Of a stretch of DNA of 64,000 nt, positions 60,445-64,000 are shown piece after piece (the first letter of the stretch is position 1; each line of letters opens with the position of its first letter). The notes under the pieces were generated by a model. That model worked only from the letters and a program-made list of their open reading frames with translations. It made no database searches and was not told the DNA's origin. The position numbers and the translations under genes are program-made. Source of the DNA: Sphingobacterium yanglingense (GTDB lineage: Bacteria > Bacteroidota > Bacteroidia > Sphingobacteriales > Sphingobacteriaceae); assembly GCF_004363245.1 (NCBI RefSeq), contig NZ_SNYV01000011.1, positions 248,001 through 312,000 on the forward strand, in the 5' to 3' direction.

Positions 60445-61593
60445 ATGAACAATCAACAGCAGATACAGGTTTTGTTTCGAAAATATCTAACGGGAGATTA
60501 CAGTCCTGAAGAACTGGATATCTTGTTGGATTACTTTCAGCTAGAAAGGGATGACCATACATTAACAGCGAGACTTGTCGAAGAACTACAATCCGATATC
60601 GCTCCAGAAAAAATACCTGCGATAACGAAACTGGCTGATGGGATAGGGCAGCGTATTTTCGAACAAGTACATGCACCGCGTAAAAAGTCTATCAGTATGC
60701 TAAGGCGGATTGCCGCTGCGGTGTTGCTGATAGGATTCATAGGCTCAGGAATTTTGTATTACTACAATTATAATAGTAACCTTAAACAAAGGGAGCTGGT
60801 TAGCAAGTATGGAGATGACGTCATGCCAGGTAGCATGCGTGCCACCCTAATAACGGATGATGGTAGCGAAGTCAGTTTAGACCAAGCACAGACTGGGATA
60901 AGGGTAGCCCAGAAGCTTCAATACAGTGATGGTACGCCTTTGCAAATTTCTCCCACCAAATACGCAACACTCAAAACACCGAATGGCGGACAGTATCGGG
61001 TGGAACTTGCCGACGGTACCGTAGTGTGGCTCAATGCGGCCTCTTCCTTACGGTATCCGCTGACATTTGACGGAGTGCAGCGTGATGTGACGTTAACGGG
61101 AGAAGCCTATTTTGAAGTCAGTCATCAAAATGGCAAACCGTTTGTCGTTCACGCCAATGGACAGTATGTCAAGGTACTGGGAACTAAGTTTAATATCAAT
61201 GATTATGACGGAACTATACCCGGTGTGACCACCCTGCTGGAAGGAAAAGTGGAGATCGAAAGTAAAGCTACCTTACAGAAGCAGGTGTTGACTCCTGGTC
61301 AGCAGGCCGTAGTTTCTAAGCAGTCTATACAGATAAAGGCTGTTCCTGACGTCAGTGATTTTGCTGCGTGGAGGGAAGGCTATTTTATCCGAACTGCTGT
61401 CACCTTGTCCGAGATCATACCTGAACTGGAGCGGTGGTATGATGTGACTTTTGAGATCGGATCGCAACCGTCAGCACGGGCATATATTGCTTTAAATCGA
61501 GAAGCCAAACTATCAACTATATTGGATGCACTTACGCTTAATTACGGCGTCAAGTTTAAAATAGAAGGAAGGAGGGTTGTCGTTATGGAATAG
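60445..61593 (+). CDS. FecR-family anti-sigma factor (cassette 7)
   Basis: 382 residues. Cytoplasmic FRKYLTGDYSPEELDILLDY, membrane helix (about 87-107), FecR domain (ELADGTVVWLNAASSLRYP; VKVLGTKFNINDYD) and DUF4974-like tail (ELERWYDVTFEI; IALNREAKLSTILDALTLNY). It is separated from the sigma gene by 145 bases, the longest such gap in the window. Confidence 0.93.
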   Translation: MNNQQQIQVLFRKYLTGDYSPEELDILLDYFQLERDDHTLTARLVEELQSDIAPEKIPAITKLADGIGQRIFEQVHAPRKKSISMLRRIAAAVLLIGFIGSGILYYYNYNSNLKQRELVSKYGDDVMPGSMRATLITDDGSEVSLDQAQTGIRVAQKLQYSDGTPLQISPTKYATLKTPNGGQYRVELADGTVVWLNAASSLRYPLTFDGVQRDVTLTGEAYFEVSHQNGKPFVVHANGQYVKVLGTKFNINDYDGTIPGVTTLLEGKVEIESKATLQKQVLTPGQQAVVSKQSIQIKAVPDVSDFAAWREGYFIRTAVTLSEIIPELERWYDVTFEIGSQPSARAYIALNREAKLSTILDALTLNYGVKFKIEGRRVVVME

Positions 61594-61710
61594 ATCTATT
61601 CGCGTATAATACAAAGGGTTTTGGCAACGATAACTATAGAGACTTTCATGATGCTATGGCGACCGATACGGATGAAAGTTCTTGATGATAGTTGAGTATA
61701 TCAGAAAAAA

Positions 61711-61737
61711 GCCGGAAAAGCTAGCAACAATTCCGGC
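61711..61737 (+). promoter_or_regulatory. Conserved FecR-receptor intergenic hairpin (cassette 7)
   Basis: GCCGGAA (61711-61717) pairs with TTCCGGC (61731-61737) around AAGCTAGCAACAA, preceded by AAAAAA. The GCTA-containing loop matches cassettes 1-3. The rest of 61594-61875 holds no gene. Confidence 0.6.
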
Positions 61738-61875
61738 ACAGCCAGATCCAAATCAGCATATTTCGTAATCTAATTTTTAACCTAGCAATACAAATTTAGT
61801 CAAAAATCTCTGTATGATAAAGAGCTTTTTGCTAACCGAAAGGAAGGATCTGTATTGCGTAATAATGATCCTATT

Positions 61876-64000
61876 ATGAATAAATTTTATGGAGTCCATT
61901 ACCTCATGCGGTACCTGTTTGCAGTTATCCATCGTAATAGACGGCCAGTAATACAAGCAGTAATCATCATGAAACTAATCTGTTTTCTGACATTTGCATT
62001 ATCGTGGGGCGCTTGGGCGAGTACGATGGCACAGAAAGTGACCCTGCGTACACAAGGCGCTACCTTTAAGTCTGTGGTCCAGCAGATACAACGGCAGTCG
62101 GGCTATTCCTTTATTATTAAAGATGAGTTTTTTAAACAGGCCAAGCCGGTCAGTCTGGTAGCTGAAGATAAAGAGGTACTCGATTTACTTCCGCAATTAT
62201 TCCGTGGGCAGCCTTTTGGTTATGCGGTCCAGGGAAATATCGTATCAGCAATAGCACTTTCCAAAAAGGGGAATTCGGTTACGGTGCTAGATGAGTTTCA
62301 GCTACAGCAAACCATCCGTGGCCGTGTGATCAATGAAAAAGGGGAACCATTGGCGGGCGCTTCAGTCTATGTGCTGGATGATCAAGGTAAGCGTACTACG
62401 GTGCAGACCAAGACGGATGATCAGGGCTATTTTTTGCTGGAGCAGGATAAAGTGGGAGCTAAGATCGAAGTGGTTTATCTGGGGTATACGACAAAGACGA
62501 TCTTAGTAAGTTCTGATATGATGACTATTGCAATGAAACCATTTTCTGCTGAAGTGGAAGAGGTTGAGGTAATGATGAGTACGGGATATCAGCAGTTACC
62601 GAAAGAGAGAGCGACGGGTTCCTTTTCTTTTGTCGGAAAAGATCGGATCAATGAACAGATCAATTTTAATATTATGGATCGCCTCCCAGCGGTAGCATCT
62701 GGGCTGGTGGTGGATCGTAATGCAAAGAGCGGAAAGGAACAATTCTTGGTGCGGGGCATGAGTACCATCCAAGGGGAGACCCAGCCTTTGATTGTACTGG
62801 ATAATTTTCCATTTGAAGGTGATCTGAATAGCATCAATCCGGATGATATCCAAAATATCACCATCTTACGAGATGCAGCAGCAGCTTCAATATGGGGCGC
62901 TCGGGCGGGAAATGGTGTTATTGTCATCACAACCAAAAAAGGAACAACCAATCAGAAACTAAAAATAGACCTCAACCTGTTGACGACGGTTCAGCAAAAG
63001 CCGGATCTCTTTTCATTGGATCGTGTTTCTTCGTCGGATATGATCGATGTAGAAACTATGCTATTCAATAAGGGGTATTATGATGGTTCCATAAATTCGA
63101 CTCAACATCCGGTGCTTTCACCTATTGTTGAACTGTTGATTCATAAAAAGGCAAGCCAGGATCAATATGAAATCACAGAAATTGACGAGGAAATCTCCCG
63201 CCTCAGAAATGTCGATGTAAGAAACGATTTCGAAAAATATTTCTATCAGATAGGCCTGCAGCAGCAGTCGACTATAGGACTATCACAGGGCACGGATCGG
63301 CTGATATGGAATGCCTCTGTTGGAAATGGTTTGCAGATCAATAATCTGGATAATCGGGTTCGGCGGAATAATGTGTTAATGAATGCCAAGGTATTACTTT
63401 CCAAATCACTCACATTCGAAGGTGGCATGAATATTTCTTTCCAGAACGTGCGGAGTGGCAGACCGGGTTATGGAAATATCATAGCCGGTAGTGGACTATT
63501 TCCTTATGCAGAGCTAGCAGATGCTGATGGCAATGCCCTGCCTCTGCTCAAAGACTGGAGCGGAATGTATCTGGAACAGCAAGTAGATAAAGGATTATTG
63601 GACTGGCGGTATTACCCGCTGGAAGATTATAAGCACAGTGTGCAAAGGCAACAGATACAAAATACGATCTTGTCCACTGCATTAACCTATAAATTACCCA
63701 AATGGTTTGGATTCTCGCTGCGATACCAATATCAAGCGGAATCGGGTAGGATGGAAACCTTGAGTGATATCGATAGTTATGAGGCAAGGAATATGATCAA
63801 TTCATATGCCGTTCTAAATACGGCTACAGGAAAAACAGATTTTAAAATCCCCAAGGGTGGAATATTTGATCAGTTAAACAGTATGCTCAAAAGCCACAAT
63901 GTACGTGGACAGCTGGATTTTAACTGGGAAGAAGATCTGCATAAAGTGTATGCGCTTATGGGGTCGGAATTGAGAAATGTTAGTTCTCTAGGTAATGGCA
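61876..64000 (+). CDS. Intact-type SusC TonB-linked receptor with STN domain (cassette 7, cut by window end)
   Basis: At least 708 residues from ATG 61876 with no stop before 64000. Leader, signal segment (IMKLICFLTFALSWGAWASTMAQ), STN (RTQGATFKSVVQQIQRQSGY), complete CPD (TIRGRVINEKGEPLAGASVY to YLGYTTKTILV), STGYQQLPKERATGSFSF, plug (VRGMSTIQGETQPLIVLDN; ITILRDAAAASIWGARAG) and the start of the barrel. STN and plug are in one gene, so this cassette is not split. Whether a SusD and thioredoxin follow cannot be seen. Confidence 0.93.
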   Translation, partial: MNKFYGVHYLMRYLFAVIHRNRRPVIQAVIIMKLICFLTFALSWGAWASTMAQKVTLRTQGATFKSVVQQIQRQSGYSFIIKDEFFKQAKPVSLVAEDKEVLDLLPQLFRGQPFGYAVQGNIVSAIALSKKGNSVTVLDEFQLQQTIRGRVINEKGEPLAGASVYVLDDQGKRTTVQTKTDDQGYFLLEQDKVGAKIEVVYLGYTTKTILVSSDMMTIAMKPFSAEVEEVEVMMSTGYQQLPKERATGSFSFVGKDRINEQINFNIMDRLPAVASGLVVDRNAKSGKEQFLVRGMSTIQGETQPLIVLDNFPFEGDLNSINPDDIQNITILRDAAAASIWGARAGNGVIVITTKKGTTNQKLKIDLNLLTTVQQKPDLFSLDRVSSSDMIDVETMLFNKGYYDGSINSTQHPVLSPIVELLIHKKASQDQYEITEIDEEISRLRNVDVRNDFEKYFYQIGLQQQSTIGLSQGTDRLIWNASVGNGLQINNLDNRVRRNNVLMNAKVLLSKSLTFEGGMNISFQNVRSGRPGYGNIIAGSGLFPYAELADADGNALPLLKDWSGMYLEQQVDKGLLDWRYYPLEDYKHSVQRQQIQNTILSTALTYKLPKWFGFSLRYQYQAESGRMETLSDIDSYEARNMINSYAVLNTATGKTDFKIPKGGIFDQLNSMLKSHNVRGQLDFNWEEDLHKVYALMGSELRNVSSLGNG

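Noticed and set aside
6208..64000. Polysaccharide utilisation loci
   Set aside because: SusC/SusD are present but no glycoside hydrolase, lyase, esterase or sulfatase is encoded, so carbohydrate import is not supported over peptide or metal-complex import.
6208..64000. Iron-siderophore uptake because of FecI/FecR similarity
   Set aside because: FecI/FecR-like pairs regulate many SusCD systems in Bacteroidota; no siderophore, haem or Fur-box evidence was found.

Overview
The window looks like Bacteroidota chromosome, most likely a Sphingobacterium- or Pedobacter-like member of the Sphingobacteriaceae. Reasons: seven SusC-type TonB receptors, five complete SusD lipoproteins, FecI/FecR regulator pairs with DUF4974-type tails, DUF6266 and DUF5675 proteins, sigma promoters of the TTTG / TAnnTTTG kind, and almost no Shine-Dalgarno sequences. 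No RNA operon, tRNA or CRISPR array was seen.

Layout. 1-293: tail of an unidentified gene. 433-3172: LytS-type histidine kinase, LytTR response regulator (its start codon appears to be missing), an unknown helical protein and a helix-turn-helix protein. 3173-5934: a GC-rich repeat stretch, two DUF6266 proteins, a DUF5675 protein and two tiny proteins, one of them holin-like; this resembles a small lysis or phage-derived module. 6010-64000: seven co-oriented cassettes in tandem, the last cut by the window end.

Every cassette starts with an ECF sigma gene and an anti-sigma FecR gene, then a short intergenic region holding an RNA hairpin (7 of 7), then the receptor genes. Two architectures alternate. 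Type A (cassettes 1, 5, 6): intact STN-containing SusC, SusD, then a secreted thioredoxin-like protein last. A small cysteine-pair peptide gene points towards it from the opposite strand. Type B (cassettes 2, 3, 4): the SusC gene is divided inside its carboxypeptidase-regulatory-like (CPD) domain. The STN plus first half of CPD is a separate secreted protein. The thioredoxin gene sits between the halves. The rest of CPD, plug and barrel form a second secreted protein with its own signal peptide, followed by SusD. All six complete thioredoxin genes keep a CxxC active site, and most carry a C-terminal region resembling DUF3738/TIGR03435. Cassette 7 has an intact receptor, truncated at 64000.

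Inferred working model: the STN domain senses receptor occupancy and signals through FecR in the inner membrane to release its ECF sigma, which transcribes the cassette. SusC/SusD import an unknown ligand, and the periplasmic thioredoxin acts on thiols of the ligand, the receptor or the small cysteine peptides. There are no glycosidases, proteases or siderophore genes, so the substrate cannot be read from the window.

Other points of interest: an ORF-less group II intron between cassettes 3 and 4 (32181-32591), a structured leader with covarying stems upstream of two of the cysteine peptides, a 25-nt element plus covarying hairpin upstream of sigma genes 1 and 2, and patches of near-identical DNA between otherwise diverged cassettes.
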